The notes under the pieces: generated by a model
What the model saw: the letters and a program-made list of their open reading frames with translations, nothing else
Database searches by the model: none
Told to the model about the DNA's origin: nothing
Shown: piece by piece, positions 26,792-36,215 of the stretch
Layout of the letters: every line of letters begins with the position of its first letter
How positions within the stretch are numbered: position 1 is the stretch's first letter
Source: Enhygromyxa salina
GTDB taxonomy: Bacteria; Myxococcota_A; Polyangia; Nannocystales; Nannocystaceae
NCBI RefSeq assembly: GCF_002994635.1
Contig: NZ_PVNL01000147.1
Coordinates: 186,001-250,000 of the forward strand
Reading direction: 5' to 3'
Length of the DNA stretch: 64,000 nt
Translations under genes and position numbers: made by a program

Positions 26792-26999
26792 GTTGCTCGA
26801 GAGCGACGGCAGCCTCGACCTGCGCGCAGAGCGCATCTGGCGGACTGGGAGACGAGGTGAGCAGGTGCCCAGGCGACTCGGGCGCGTCGGGCACCGGGCC
26901 GCGAACGCCGTTCTCGGGGTAGGGCGACTGATCTCGCGCACGCGTTTCACCCTCAACGTTGTGAAAGATATTTTTACTTCATTTCGACTTTTGAAGATA

Positions 27000-27020
27000 A
27001 AGTAAAACTGTGTTTTACTT
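27000..27020. promoter_or_regulatory. 21-bp AT-rich palindrome before the AbiEi-like gene
   Basis: AAGTAAAAC and GTTTTACTT are perfect complements around TGT, ending 6 bases before the ATG. A further TTTTTACTT half-site lies at 26971-26979. AbiEi-type antitoxins repress their own promoters by binding inverted repeats, so this is the expected operator. The AT-rich block (26968-27021) contrasts strongly with the rest of the window. Confidence 0.6.
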
Positions 27021-27026
27021 CTGTGC

Positions 27027-27608
27027 ATGGCGGTGAAGCCGCGATCCACTACCCAGGACGGTGTTGGCCTGTACGAGCTTGCCGCCGCGCAAGAAGGCTA
27101 CTTCTCAGCATCCCAGGCCCAGGATGCTGGCTACTCGCGTCAGCTGCTCCGCTACTACAACAACACGGGCAAGGTCGAGCGCGTGCGTCGGGGGATCTAT
27201 CGGCTGGTCGAATTCCCGCCTGGTGACCGCGAAGACCTGGCGGTCCATTGGCTGTGGTCCGAGCAGCTTGGCGTGTTCTCCCACGCAACCGCCCTGTCGT
27301 TGCACGAACTCTCCGACCTCATGCCCGAGCGCGTACACCTGACGCTCCCTGAGTCAGAACAGAGTCGACGACGAGCCCTCCCGCCCGGCCTGGTCCTGCA
27401 TCATGCAGAGATCCCCGAGCAGGATCGGACATGGTACGGTAGCGTCCCAGTGACCTCGCCACGCCGTACGCTTCTCGACTGCCTTGCAGACTCGCTGAGC
27501 CCCGAGCTGCTCACGCAAGCGCTCGACCAAGCTGTGGAGCGAGGCCTGCTCGACGTCGATAGCATCACCAAGATTGCCCGTGGTCTCGCGGCGCTCAAAG
27601 GGCGCTAG
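27027..27608 (+). CDS. AbiEi-type antitoxin / transcriptional regulator (toxin absent)
   Basis: 193 residues. The N-terminal winged helix (ELAAAQEGYFSASQAQDAGYSRQLLRYY, then RRGIYRL) is the AbiEi antitoxin N-terminal domain of type IV toxin-antitoxin systems. The C-terminal half (HATALSLHELSD, LPPGLVLHHAEIP, VTSPRRTLLDCLAD) matches the AbiEi antitoxin C-terminal part. In complete systems it is followed by the AbiEii nucleotidyltransferase toxin; here the next gene, 56 bases on, lies on the other strand and is unrelated. It is therefore a solitary antitoxin or a domesticated regulator. A 21-bp palindrome directly before the start suggests autoregulation. The AT-rich promoter hints at acquisition by transfer. 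Confidence 0.85.
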   Translation: MAVKPRSTTQDGVGLYELAAAQEGYFSASQAQDAGYSRQLLRYYNNTGKVERVRRGIYRLVEFPPGDREDLAVHWLWSEQLGVFSHATALSLHELSDLMPERVHLTLPESEQSRRRALPPGLVLHHAEIPEQDRTWYGSVPVTSPRRTLLDCLADSLSPELLTQALDQAVERGLLDVDSITKIARGLAALKGR

Positions 27609-27664
27609 CATGTCAGTCAAGGCCGCTATAGCCGACCGATCGCGTTGCTGACCACCCCAGCACC

Positions 27665-30004
27665 TCAGCTCGAGGGCAGAGGCAACCCGAGCAGCGGCGC
27701 GAAGCTGGGATGGTCGAGAACCCCCGCAAACGCCGAGTCCCCGCGCGCGTCCTGGGCCTGCTTGGGATCCAACCCGATCGCACGACTCAGCGTCTGCGCC
27801 GCCCCCTCCACATCGCCCAGGGCCAGCAGCGCGCATGACTCGTTGTACAGAAAGTCAGGATGCTGCTGATGGGCAAAGCCCACCCGCGCCACCTGGATCG
27901 CAGCGCTGGGGTCACCACCATTCTCCAACATCGCCCCGAGCCCAAGGATCAAGTTGACGAACCGAGAGCCGGTTCCGCGCTTTGCAATGTGACGCTCGAG
28001 CGCGCGGGGAACCGTCGCGCCATGCCCGGCCTCCGCGAGCCACAGCGCATGATCACGGCAGCGATCCGCATCCTGGTTCCAGTGCAGCACCAGCGCCTGG
28101 GCGAGCATCTCGGGATCACGTCGGGCGTCGCCATGCAGCCACAGCGCCGCCCGGCCCCAGCCCAGCGCGAGCTCGCCAGCCCGATCGAAACAGCCGCGGG
28201 AAAACTCCTCGAGCGCGCTCGCGTCGTCACCCCGACCCGCGGCTCGCCAGCTCGTGGCGAGCTTGGCGACGACCGCATCAACTGGGTTGCCTCCATCGCC
28301 CTGCGAGACGCCCAGGGCAACGGCGCCCGCCTCATCACCATCGCGGGCGAGCCCAACTAGCTGCGCGTCGACGCAGGTGACGAGCGCTTGGGCATGGTCG
28401 AGGGATTCCACGCGCTCGAGCGCGGCGGCGATCATGGCGAGGTGGTCGCGGGCGGCCTCGACTTCCCGGCCGCTGAGCATGTTGGCGCGGTCGATCGCCC
28501 AGGTGCGCAGACCATGGTTGTCATGGGCAAGAAAGCCGACGCACGCCTCAGTCAGCTCAGGGAAATCTGCTCGCTGTTGAAACAGCCGCCAAAAGAACCC
28601 GCCCGCGAGTATCGTCGCGGGGACATCGGGGATCAGCGCACGGACGCGCACGCGCAGCTGCTCAGGCAGCTCGGGGTAGACAGCGAGGCACAGCGGGACG
28701 TGCTCGGGAACCGGCTCATGCTGTTCGTGGGCCACGAATATGTCGATCGCCGCTTTGTGCAGCGGCAGCGAGCTGGACGTGAACACGCGGTCCAGCGTGC
28801 GGCGAACAGCAGCGCGGACGTCGGCACTGGAATGAGCGAGCATGGCGGCCAACAAGCCGGCGAGATCGGGCGCGGCTTCTGTCCGCTTCCACCTGCGCAA
28901 GATCGCAACCTCGAGCCAGGCCGCGGCGGCGAGCATGGCTGGCGGGTCCTCGCGCAACAGCTCGAGGCGCGTGGCCACGATCTCGAACAGCGCCGCGTCG
29001 AGGACCTTGGGCGCGAGCTCGACGGCCAGCGCATGGCGCAGAACGACCGCGTCGTCGGATCGCAGGCACGCCATCACGAGTGGCAGCAACGTGGCTTTGA
29101 TCGGCGCCTTCGCTCGCTTGTACGTCTTCGCCAGCATCGCGGCCGCGGCCTGCCGCCGCGCGACGTGGGCCGAGTCGAGCTCGCGCGCGAGCAGCTCGAC
29201 GCCCGCGAGCGTGCACGCGTGAGCCGGCCCCTTGGACTCTAACCATGTCCGGGCGTCGCTCGATCCGGTGCTGGTGATCAACTCGAACACGGCCCCGAGC
29301 AGCTCCACGCCGTCGGCGTGGGCTTCGAGGAGCTCGTCCAACCCAGACTTGTCGACAACCGCGGGAGCCGGCGCAGCTCGCTTGGGCTTGGGCGGCGGCA
29401 CCAGCAGCTCGGGTCGAGTCTGCGCTACGCCGAGATCCGTGGCCTCCCAGTACGCCAAGCCGTGGCGCCGGGCGGCCCACAAGACCCGCTCGAGCCCCAC
29501 GAAGCGCCGACGCTCATGACCATCGATGTCCCGCATGTGGCCCAATACGGCCTGCAGCGCCGTCGCGATGTGCTCGGGGCGGATGAACACGCCCGTGTCG
29601 CAATTGGTCTCGAAGCACGTGCGAAACTTGCCATCAAGCTCGGGGCGCTTGCCGAGCAGCGCGGCGAACATCGACTGCGGCGAGCTCATACACGAGTCCG
29701 GGATCCAACAGCCCGACCGGCGGGGTGGACTGGGGTCGAAGCCAAACGACAGCGCGACGCCGCGCTCGCTGTGGTGCGGAAGCGACGACGATGCCACATA
29801 AATCGCAATCTGGCAGGCGATCTGACAGGCCTGCTCGGGCGGCTCGTCGAGCACCCGCCGCGCGGCCTCTCGCCACAGCGCGGCGCCCTGCTCTGGATAC
29901 GCGCTGAGCAAGGCCGGCGGGGGATCGCCTGCGATCACGAGCGCCTCGATCGCCTGCTCGATGGCGTCGGTGTCGACCAAGTGAAAGGTGCAGTCCCAGC
30001 CCAT
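27665..30004 (-). CDS. HEAT/TPR-like helical repeat protein
   Basis: 779 residues; the ATG at 30004 is 2 bases after the stop of the multicopper oxidase gene, so it is the third gene of that operon. The start MGWDCTFHLVDTDAIEQ recurs in myxobacterial proteins of unknown function. Residues about 230-500 are HEAT-like helical repeats (for example LLARELDSAHVARRQAAAAMLAK and AMLAHSSADVRAAVRRTLDR). The C-terminus (about 690-775) is TPR-like and ends with the DPKQAQDARGDSAFAGVLDH motif typical of proteins that score repeated units. No signal peptide, so probably cytoplasmic. It may be a scaffold; no enzymatic motif is seen. Its place behind two redox lipoproteins is unexplained. Confidence 0.75.
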   Translation of the reverse strand: MGWDCTFHLVDTDAIEQAIEALVIAGDPPPALLSAYPEQGAALWREAARRVLDEPPEQACQIACQIAIYVASSSLPHHSERGVALSFGFDPSPPRRSGCWIPDSCMSSPQSMFAALLGKRPELDGKFRTCFETNCDTGVFIRPEHIATALQAVLGHMRDIDGHERRRFVGLERVLWAARRHGLAYWEATDLGVAQTRPELLVPPPKPKRAAPAPAVVDKSGLDELLEAHADGVELLGAVFELITSTGSSDARTWLESKGPAHACTLAGVELLARELDSAHVARRQAAAAMLAKTYKRAKAPIKATLLPLVMACLRSDDAVVLRHALAVELAPKVLDAALFEIVATRLELLREDPPAMLAAAAWLEVAILRRWKRTEAAPDLAGLLAAMLAHSSADVRAAVRRTLDRVFTSSSLPLHKAAIDIFVAHEQHEPVPEHVPLCLAVYPELPEQLRVRVRALIPDVPATILAGGFFWRLFQQRADFPELTEACVGFLAHDNHGLRTWAIDRANMLSGREVEAARDHLAMIAAALERVESLDHAQALVTCVDAQLVGLARDGDEAGAVALGVSQGDGGNPVDAVVAKLATSWRAAGRGDDASALEEFSRGCFDRAGELALGWGRAALWLHGDARRDPEMLAQALVLHWNQDADRCRDHALWLAEAGHGATVPRALERHIAKRGTGSRFVNLILGLGAMLENGGDPSAAIQVARVGFAHQQHPDFLYNESCALLALGDVEGAAQTLSRAIGLDPKQAQDARGDSAFAGVLDHPSFAPLLGLPLPSS

Positions 30005-30006
30005 GC

Positions 30007-31473
30007 CTACTCGACCCGCAGCACCGTCATCATACCACCGTCGACGTGCGGCAAGATATGGCAGTGCGCCATCCAGTCGCCCGGGTTGTCGGCCAGCACC
30101 CCGATCCGCACGATCGAGTACGGCGCGACATCGAAGGTGTCCTCGAGTCGCCGAAATTCGGGTGCGACGCCATCGACCGACAGGATCTCGAAGCCGTGCC
30201 CATGCAGGTGAAACGGGTGGGCCGACTGTGAGACATTACGCAATTCGACAATCGCCCACTCGCCCAGCGGCAGTGACTCGATCGTGATGTCGGGAAACAG
30301 CTCGCCATTGATCGTCCAATACCCCGTATGCGGATCGCCATGAAAGACATACAGAACATCCGTCCACCCCGGATCGGGCGTGGGCTCGGCCCCGTCAAAC
30401 GGGAGCTCGAGCCCCACAGGCGCGGCCCCGGGCGCGTCGACCTGAACCTCGAACAGGCGCCGCTCGTCGGCCACCGCGGGCGCGCCCAGCAACGAGTAGG
30501 GCAGCCCGATGACGTCAAACCCGGCGCCGATCAGCCACTCCCCGTCCATCCGGTCACTCGGCGCGAGCACCACGGACTCGGGCTCACTCAGCTCCGCCAG
30601 CAGTCCCTGATCACCGCCAATGTGGCGCAGCAGCGGCCAGCTCAGCGCCATGTACCCCGCGTTTGCGACGTTGACGGCGCGCACCCGAATCCGCTCGCCA
30701 GCGGCGGCCGGAAACACGGGGTCGATCAAGCCATTGGCGGTCCACTCGATCACGGTGCCGTCGAGCCCGTGGTGGTCGCTCTCGTCGTCGCTGTCAAAGC
30801 TGAACTCGTCCCACGAGTCGAACACGACGACGAGCTCGCGGTCGGGGACTGGATCGGCCGGATCCTCGGCGACGATCACCCCGTACAGACCAAGGTCGAC
30901 CTGGCGATCCGTGTCGACGTGCGGGTGGTACCAATAGGTGCCGGCCTGATCGATCTCGAAGGAGTACTCGAAGTCCTCGCCGGGCCCGACCGCCTGCCCC
31001 TGCCAGGTCACGCCGTCCATCGCAAACGGCACGTGCAAGCCATGCCAGTGAATGGTCGTGGCGCTGTCGAGGCCGTTGTGAAACTCGACGGTCAGCGTGT
31101 CGCCACGCTCGACGCGGATCGTCGGGCCCGGGATCTGCCCGTTGTACGCCCAGCCCTCCACGAGCTCGCCGCCAATTTCGTAGGCCAGCGGCGCAGCCGT
31201 GAGCGCCACACGCACGACGTCGGGATCGGGATCGAGGTCCTCGGCCTCGGCGGGTGAGCGCAGCTCGGGGCGCGGCTCTTCGGTCGGGAGATCGCTCGAA
31301 GGATCGCTCGGAAGGTCGCCAGGAAGGTCCTCGCGCGCGCCGCTCTCGCTGTCCGACTCGCTCTCGCCCGACGCGACGGTCTCGCCGCTCTCCGCCGCCG
31401 TCTCCGAGCCGCCACCCGAGTCCGAGCACCCAGCCGCGCCGAGCAGCACGAATACCCAGCACCAACGCCTCAC
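30007..31473 (-). CDS. Multicopper oxidase lipoprotein
   Basis: 488 residues from a GTG at 31473, which overlaps the stop of the cytochrome gene (GTGA). Lipobox G-A-A-G-C, then a Ser/Glu/Asp-rich spacer to about residue 75. The cupredoxin domains contain all four copper motifs: HWHG, WYHPHVD, HPFHLHGHGF and HCHILPHVDGGMM. The last includes the T1 Cys and axial Met and fits a laccase/CueO/CotA-type enzyme that couples one-electron substrate oxidation to reduction of O2 to water. The substrate could be a metal (Cu, Fe, Mn), a phenol, or electrons from the pentahaem cytochrome encoded just upstream. Predicted periplasmic or outer-membrane face. Confidence 0.93.
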   Translation of the reverse strand: MRRWCWVFVLLGAAGCSDSGGGSETAAESGETVASGESESDSESGAREDLPGDLPSDPSSDLPTEEPRPELRSPAEAEDLDPDPDVVRVALTAAPLAYEIGGELVEGWAYNGQIPGPTIRVERGDTLTVEFHNGLDSATTIHWHGLHVPFAMDGVTWQGQAVGPGEDFEYSFEIDQAGTYWYHPHVDTDRQVDLGLYGVIVAEDPADPVPDRELVVVFDSWDEFSFDSDDESDHHGLDGTVIEWTANGLIDPVFPAAAGERIRVRAVNVANAGYMALSWPLLRHIGGDQGLLAELSEPESVVLAPSDRMDGEWLIGAGFDVIGLPYSLLGAPAVADERRLFEVQVDAPGAAPVGLELPFDGAEPTPDPGWTDVLYVFHGDPHTGYWTINGELFPDITIESLPLGEWAIVELRNVSQSAHPFHLHGHGFEILSVDGVAPEFRRLEDTFDVAPYSIVRIGVLADNPGDWMAHCHILPHVDGGMMTVLRVE

Positions 31474-33638
31474 TTGCTCACCTCCACCATGATCTGCTGA
31501 GCGTCGTCCCAGCCCCGCTCCCGCGCGAGGGCGACCGGATAGGGCCGATGCAACAACACCGCGTCAACCACCGGGTCGACGCAGCTCGCCGCAAACACGT
31601 GGGTCGAGGTCCACTCTTGCTGAGGCAAGATCCGATTGTCCGAGACCACGTCGACGGCCCGGTGATGCGGGACCATCGTCATCCCGTTCTCGTCGGCGAG
31701 CACCCTCGCAAACCCAAACCCCGGCGCCCCAGCGACGGCGGCCGCGGCCAGCGGCTCGCCAGCCTCGAAGTACCCGTCGCGCCCGCGGTAGGCCACGTCC
31801 CCAACCGGCAGCGGCACGTCGAAGCTGACCTGATCCCCGTTGACGCTGATCACCCGCGACTGCCCGACCACCCGCAGCCGCGGCAGGCCCTTTTGGGTCA
31901 CGTCGAAGCTGCCGTCGCCAAACGGACCAAAGCCTTCGTAGTCGACCCAACCGTCCTCCGTCACCACGCGCACGACGTCGCCGATCGCCGCGCCCGGCCA
32001 CACCGACCAGTCTTCGGGGCCCGGCTTGCGATCCAGCCACCCACCGAACTCCGGGATCACGTCACCGTCGATCGCCGTCAGCACCTCGCCGTCGCAGCGG
32101 GCCTGCACGAACAACACGAGCGAGCGCAGCGGCTCACCGGTCGGGATCGCGTGGCCAGCCCCGGCGTTGCGCACGGTGATCTGTGTGGTCAGGGTGCCGT
32201 CGGCGACCGCCTTATCAATGAAGATCGCAGCGGCCAATTGCAGCATCCCCGAAGCGGGCGTCCGCGGCCCGACCCAGGTGTGCTCGCGCGTGGCCCCCGG
32301 CGGCCGCAACCACCCCAGCGCCACGCCCTGCATCGGCAGCTTGTCGGCGGTCAGATCAGCGCCGTTGCCCAGCGTGGGATCGGCCGGCATGTGGCAGCTC
32401 GAGCACGGCGCGATCTCGAAGAACGGACCCGCGCGCCACTCTTCGTAGGTGCTGTGGGCCGGAAACACCCCGTCGGGCCAGCGCGCCAGATCCAGGCTGG
32501 CGCCGGGCACCAACGCCGCTTGATCATGCTGATGGCACCCCGAGCAGAATTCGGCGGTCAAGAAGTGCTGGCGTGGCGAGGCGCCCATCCGCGGGTTGGG
32601 AACGTCGGCGTAGGGCCCAAACGCGAGGGGCTTCCAGGGGCCCACGCTCGGGCTCGGCGACGGCTCGACCGGACGATGCAGGCGCAGCCGACCCGCGACC
32701 CCAGCGGGGCCATCGAGGTCGATCGACTCGACCTTGTGGCACAGGTCGCAGTGAACCCCACCCTCGAAGCTGGCCCCGATCGCGTCGTGCAGATCCCGAC
32801 CACCGACCACCCCGTCGATCGCGGGAGCGTGACAGTCCGCGCACGCGCCAAAGCTGGTTGCGACGCCATCGCACGCGGCAAGATCACCGCACGCCTCGTT
32901 GAGATCCGGCAGCGCCCCGGTCCCGATGTAGCAGCGCGGCGCGAGCTGGTCCGAGCCCGGGACCACGCCAACCCACCACTGCCCGCCGGCCGCCTCGCAC
33001 GTGGCCTGGTCGGCCAGCGCGGTCGCAACCCCGGCGTAGATGTCCTGCACGACCGGGTTGCTGGCGCTGCGCCGATGTGGGGATCCAAACCACTGGTCCT
33101 TGAAGGCCTGGTGACAGTGCCCGCACTCCGCGGTGGTGCCCGGGTTCTCGGGCACGCCCGCCGGGTTGAACTCGTACGCTTCGTTGTCGCCGGGCTCGAT
33201 GCTCTCGAGCTCGAACACGATCTCGCTGGCGTCGTTGACGAGGATCTCGCTGGCCTTGGTGCGCGCGCGCTCGTCGGAGGCCATCAGCACCAGCGCGCCC
33301 TGGATCGTGGTGTCGATCAACGCGAGCGCGCGGCCGTCGGCGTCGGTGTGCACGACGACCCCGGTGCCACCTTGGATCACGATCGCGCCCTGGAGCGGGA
33401 CCCCGTCGAGCAAAACCAGCACCGATCGCTCGATCTGCTCGGGGATCGGCTCGGCCTCGTCGGTGCCGCTGTCGCTCTCACTCTCGCTGGTCGAGGTGGC
33501 CGTGGCGAAGGTCTCGGATCCAGCGCTCTCGCTGCCGCTGTCCGTGCTGGTGCTGGTCTGCGCGACCGGCCCGTCGTCGGCGCACGCGAGCCCGAGCAAC
33601 CCAAGCGCCGTCGCTGCCGAGCGTGGAGACCAACCCAT
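31470..33638 (-). CDS. Pentahaem cytochrome c lipoprotein
   Basis: 722 residues. Signal peptide with lipobox G-L-A-C, then Ser/Thr/Asp/Glu spacer. Residues about 70-150 look like a carboxypeptidase-regulatory-like beta domain. The following half contains five C-x-x-C-H haem motifs (CGHCH, CADCH, CDLCH, CSGCH, CSSCH), with extra His residues (HRRSAS, HQHD) that can serve as distal ligands. This resembles multihaem cytochromes of the c554/NrfA/OmcA-like type but is not clearly any of them. The C-terminal ~300 residues are a haem-free beta-rich domain. It is the first gene of an operon with the multicopper oxidase (4-base overlap), suggesting electron exchange between the two at the cell surface. 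Confidence 0.88.
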   Translation of the reverse strand: MGWSPRSAATALGLLGLACADDGPVAQTSTSTDSGSESAGSETFATATSTSESESDSGTDEAEPIPEQIERSVLVLLDGVPLQGAIVIQGGTGVVVHTDADGRALALIDTTIQGALVLMASDERARTKASEILVNDASEIVFELESIEPGDNEAYEFNPAGVPENPGTTAECGHCHQAFKDQWFGSPHRRSASNPVVQDIYAGVATALADQATCEAAGGQWWVGVVPGSDQLAPRCYIGTGALPDLNEACGDLAACDGVATSFGACADCHAPAIDGVVGGRDLHDAIGASFEGGVHCDLCHKVESIDLDGPAGVAGRLRLHRPVEPSPSPSVGPWKPLAFGPYADVPNPRMGASPRQHFLTAEFCSGCHQHDQAALVPGASLDLARWPDGVFPAHSTYEEWRAGPFFEIAPCSSCHMPADPTLGNGADLTADKLPMQGVALGWLRPPGATREHTWVGPRTPASGMLQLAAAIFIDKAVADGTLTTQITVRNAGAGHAIPTGEPLRSLVLFVQARCDGEVLTAIDGDVIPEFGGWLDRKPGPEDWSVWPGAAIGDVVRVVTEDGWVDYEGFGPFGDGSFDVTQKGLPRLRVVGQSRVISVNGDQVSFDVPLPVGDVAYRGRDGYFEAGEPLAAAAVAGAPGFGFARVLADENGMTMVPHHRAVDVVSDNRILPQQEWTSTHVFAASCVDPVVDAVLLHRPYPVALARERGWDDAQQIMVEVSK

Positions 33639-33661
33639 GGCCCTGAGTCTACACGCTGCGT

Positions 33662-35044
33662 TCAGCCCAGCGCGGCCACGGCCTGAGCGAACACCTCACC
33701 GCGGTGCACGAAGCTCAAGAACATGTCCCAGCTCGCGCACGCGGGCGACAGCAACACCGCGTCGCCGCGCCTGGCCATGTCGCTGGCGAGTCGCACGGCC
33801 TCATGCATGTCTCGCGCGTGCGCGGTGGGGACCACACCTTCGGCCATGGTCAAGAACGACTCGGCGCTCTCGCCGATCGCCACCACGCCGGCGCCCTGCC
33901 GCGCCACGATCTCGCGCAGCGCGGTGATGTCGTCGCCCTGCTTGGCCCGACCGCCGCAGATCAACACGAAGCGCCGCTCGAACCCGTCGAGCCCCGCGAG
34001 CACCGAAGCCACGTTGGTCGCCTTGGAGTCGTCGATGTAGGTCACCCCGCCGTGCTCGGCGATCGGGTTCATGCGATGCGGCAGGGCCCGGAACTCGGCC
34101 AGCGCCTGCTCGCAGGCCTCGCGGGTGATCCCCAGGTGCCGGGCAGCGGCCAGCGCGAACAGAGCGTTGACGGCGTTGTGCCGACCGGCCAGGGGCACCA
34201 GCTCGCGCCGGTAGAACTCGCCAACCCGCAGCTCGAGCGCGCCGTCGTGCTCGGCCAGGCGCGGGGGCTCGGGCCCGTCGACGATGCGACACTCGACGAT
34301 CGCCGGGACCCGCTCGCGCATCGCGGGCGTGAACGGATCTTTGGCCGAGAGCAGCGCCAGCGAGTGCGGGCCCAGGCCGTCGAAGATCCGGGCCTTGGTG
34401 TGGGCGTAGTCGTCGATCGAGGCGTAGCGATCGAGGTGATCGGCGCTGACGTTGAGGACCATGGCGACCGCGGTCGCGGGCGCCTCGGGTGACACACGCA
34501 CGGTCTCGAGCTGGTAGCTCGAGCACTCCAGCACCAGCGCGCCGGGCCGCGTCCGCCGACCCTCGGCGACCGCCAACAGCAGCTCACACAGGGGGATCCC
34601 GAGGTTGCCGCCCACGAAGGGATCGAGCCCGCCAGCGGCGAGCATCGCCCCGGTCAGCGCGGTCACGGTGCTCTTGCCGTTGGTCCCGGTGATCAGCAGC
34701 GTGGGTAGCTCGCCGCCGCCCTCCCACTCGCTGGCGATCAACTTCAGCGCCAGGCTCAGCTCACCGTGGACCTCGGCCTCGGGCACCAACTTGAGGTGGC
34801 GCTCGCGCCACGGCCCCGGCGGAACCCCCGGCGACAGCACCAGCAGATCGAGGCCGTCGAACGCCTCGTCGGGCGCCAGCTCGCGGCCGAGGTAGCGGGT
34901 GCAGTCAGCCAAGCGAGCGGGCAAGCCCTCGAGCGACGTCCGCCGATCGAACAGCCGAACCTCGCAGCCGCGGGCATGCAGCAGCTCGGCAGCCGCCACA
35001 CCACTTTGCCCGCACCCAATGACCAGCGCGCAACGAAATTTCAC
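33662..35044 (-). CDS. murD: UDP-N-acetylmuramoyl-L-alanine--D-glutamate ligase
   Basis: About 460 residues. The GTG at 35044 is chosen because GGAG lies 6 bases upstream; a GTG at 35056 is an alternative. It adds D-Glu to UDP-MurNAc-L-Ala in peptidoglycan synthesis, in the cytoplasm. The N-terminal nucleotide-binding fold (VIGCGQSG), ATP motif GTNGKST at 120-126, central domain (SSYQLETV, NVSADHLDRY, RHNAVNA) and ligase C-terminal domain (YIDDSKATN; LICGGRAKQGD; LLSPACASWDMF) are all intact. It follows mraY at 52 bases, as in dcw clusters, but ftsW, murG and murC do not follow; a cytochrome operon does. Confidence 0.95.
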   Translation of the reverse strand: MKFRCALVIGCGQSGVAAAELLHARGCEVRLFDRRTSLEGLPARLADCTRYLGRELAPDEAFDGLDLLVLSPGVPPGPWRERHLKLVPEAEVHGELSLALKLIASEWEGGGELPTLLITGTNGKSTVTALTGAMLAAGGLDPFVGGNLGIPLCELLLAVAEGRRTRPGALVLECSSYQLETVRVSPEAPATAVAMVLNVSADHLDRYASIDDYAHTKARIFDGLGPHSLALLSAKDPFTPAMRERVPAIVECRIVDGPEPPRLAEHDGALELRVGEFYRRELVPLAGRHNAVNALFALAAARHLGITREACEQALAEFRALPHRMNPIAEHGGVTYIDDSKATNVASVLAGLDGFERRFVLICGGRAKQGDDITALREIVARQGAGVVAIGESAESFLTMAEGVVPTAHARDMHEAVRLASDMARRGDAVLLSPACASWDMFLSFVHRGEVFAQAVAALG

Positions 35045-35096
35045 AGCCTGCTCCACGGCGATCGCGGCGGAGTCATATCAGGTTTCCGCGGCGCGT

Positions 35097-36215
35097 TCAC
35101 CGGAGCTTCAAGGTCGCCAGCGCGACCAGGGCCAGGGCGAAGCTGATGATCCAGAACCGGACGATCACCTTGGGCTCGGCCCAGCCCTTGAGCTCGAAGT
35201 GGTGGTGGATCGGCGCCATCTTGAACACCCGCTTGCCGGTCAGCTTGAAGCTCGCGACCTGCACGATCACCGAGACGGTCTCGAGCACGAAGATCCCGCC
35301 GACGATCAGCAGGGTGAACTCGTTCTTCGAGGCCACCGCCAGGAACCCGAGCCCGGCGCCGAGCGGCAGCGAGCCGACGTCGCCCATGAACACGCTGGCC
35401 GGGTAGGTGTTGTACCAGAGGAACCCGACCCCGGCTCCGCACATGGCCCCGCAGTAGATCGACAGCTCGCCTACCCCAGGGATGTGCGGGATGTTGAGGT
35501 AGCGGGCGATGTCGAAGCCCGCGAGCAGGGTCCCGGCCGCGTAGGTCAGCGCGAGGAAGGTCCCCGCCGAGATGATCGTGGGTCCGATCGCCAGACCATC
35601 GAGGCCGTCGGTCAGGTTGACCGCGTTGCTGGCCCCGACGATCACGATCACCGAGAACACCCAGTACAGCCACGGTGGCAGCGAGATCTGGGCCGAGTAG
35701 AAGTCGCTCAGCGGCAGCGCGAGCCGATAGCGGATCGCGTCGGGCATGATGTCGCCGCCGTACAGATACGCGACGACCCCCGTCGCGACCACGAACTGGC
35801 CGAGGAATTTCCAGCGACTCCCGAGCCCGCCCGAGTTCTTCTTGCGGATCTTCAAGAAGTCATCGAGGAAGCCGATCACGCCGAACCCGGCCGTGACCAG
35901 GGTCGCCAGCAGCACGAAGGGGTTGCCGAGGTCCGACCAGGCCACCGTCGGCAGGATCACCGCGAAGATGATCAGCGAGCCGCCCATGGTCGGGGTCCCG
36001 CGCTTGGCGAGGTGCGACTCGGGCCCGTCGTCGCGGACCACCTGCCCGAGCTGGATCCGCTGCAGCGTGCGGATGAACCACGGGTACAGCAGCAGCGTCA
36101 GCAGCAGACCGGTCAAGGTCGCGAGCAGGATCCTCGTCGAGGTGTAACGCAGGACGTTCAGGCCGGAGAGCCACCCGGCCTGGTCGTGCAATCCGTATAG
36201 GAGGTGGTAGAGCAC
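35097..36215 (-). CDS. mraY: Phospho-N-acetylmuramoyl-pentapeptide-transferase
   Basis: 372 residues with about ten membrane segments, the normal size. It transfers phospho-MurNAc-pentapeptide to undecaprenyl phosphate to make lipid I at the inner membrane. Diagnostic motifs: KRGTPTMGG, FLDDFLK, NAVNLTDGLDGLA, the FMGDVGSL catalytic loop and APIHHHFE. The start is a GTG at 36215. It sits directly before murD. No murF, murE or ftsI is found upstream; instead there is a 300-base gap and a divergent tdh gene, so the dcw cluster is split in this genome or this is a separate fragment. Confidence 0.95.
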   Translation of the reverse strand: MLYHLLYGLHDQAGWLSGLNVLRYTSTRILLATLTGLLLTLLLYPWFIRTLQRIQLGQVVRDDGPESHLAKRGTPTMGGSLIIFAVILPTVAWSDLGNPFVLLATLVTAGFGVIGFLDDFLKIRKKNSGGLGSRWKFLGQFVVATGVVAYLYGGDIMPDAIRYRLALPLSDFYSAQISLPPWLYWVFSVIVIVGASNAVNLTDGLDGLAIGPTIISAGTFLALTYAAGTLLAGFDIARYLNIPHIPGVGELSIYCGAMCGAGVGFLWYNTYPASVFMGDVGSLPLGAGLGFLAVASKNEFTLLIVGGIFVLETVSVIVQVASFKLTGKRVFKMAPIHHHFELKGWAEPKVIVRFWIISFALALVALATLKLR

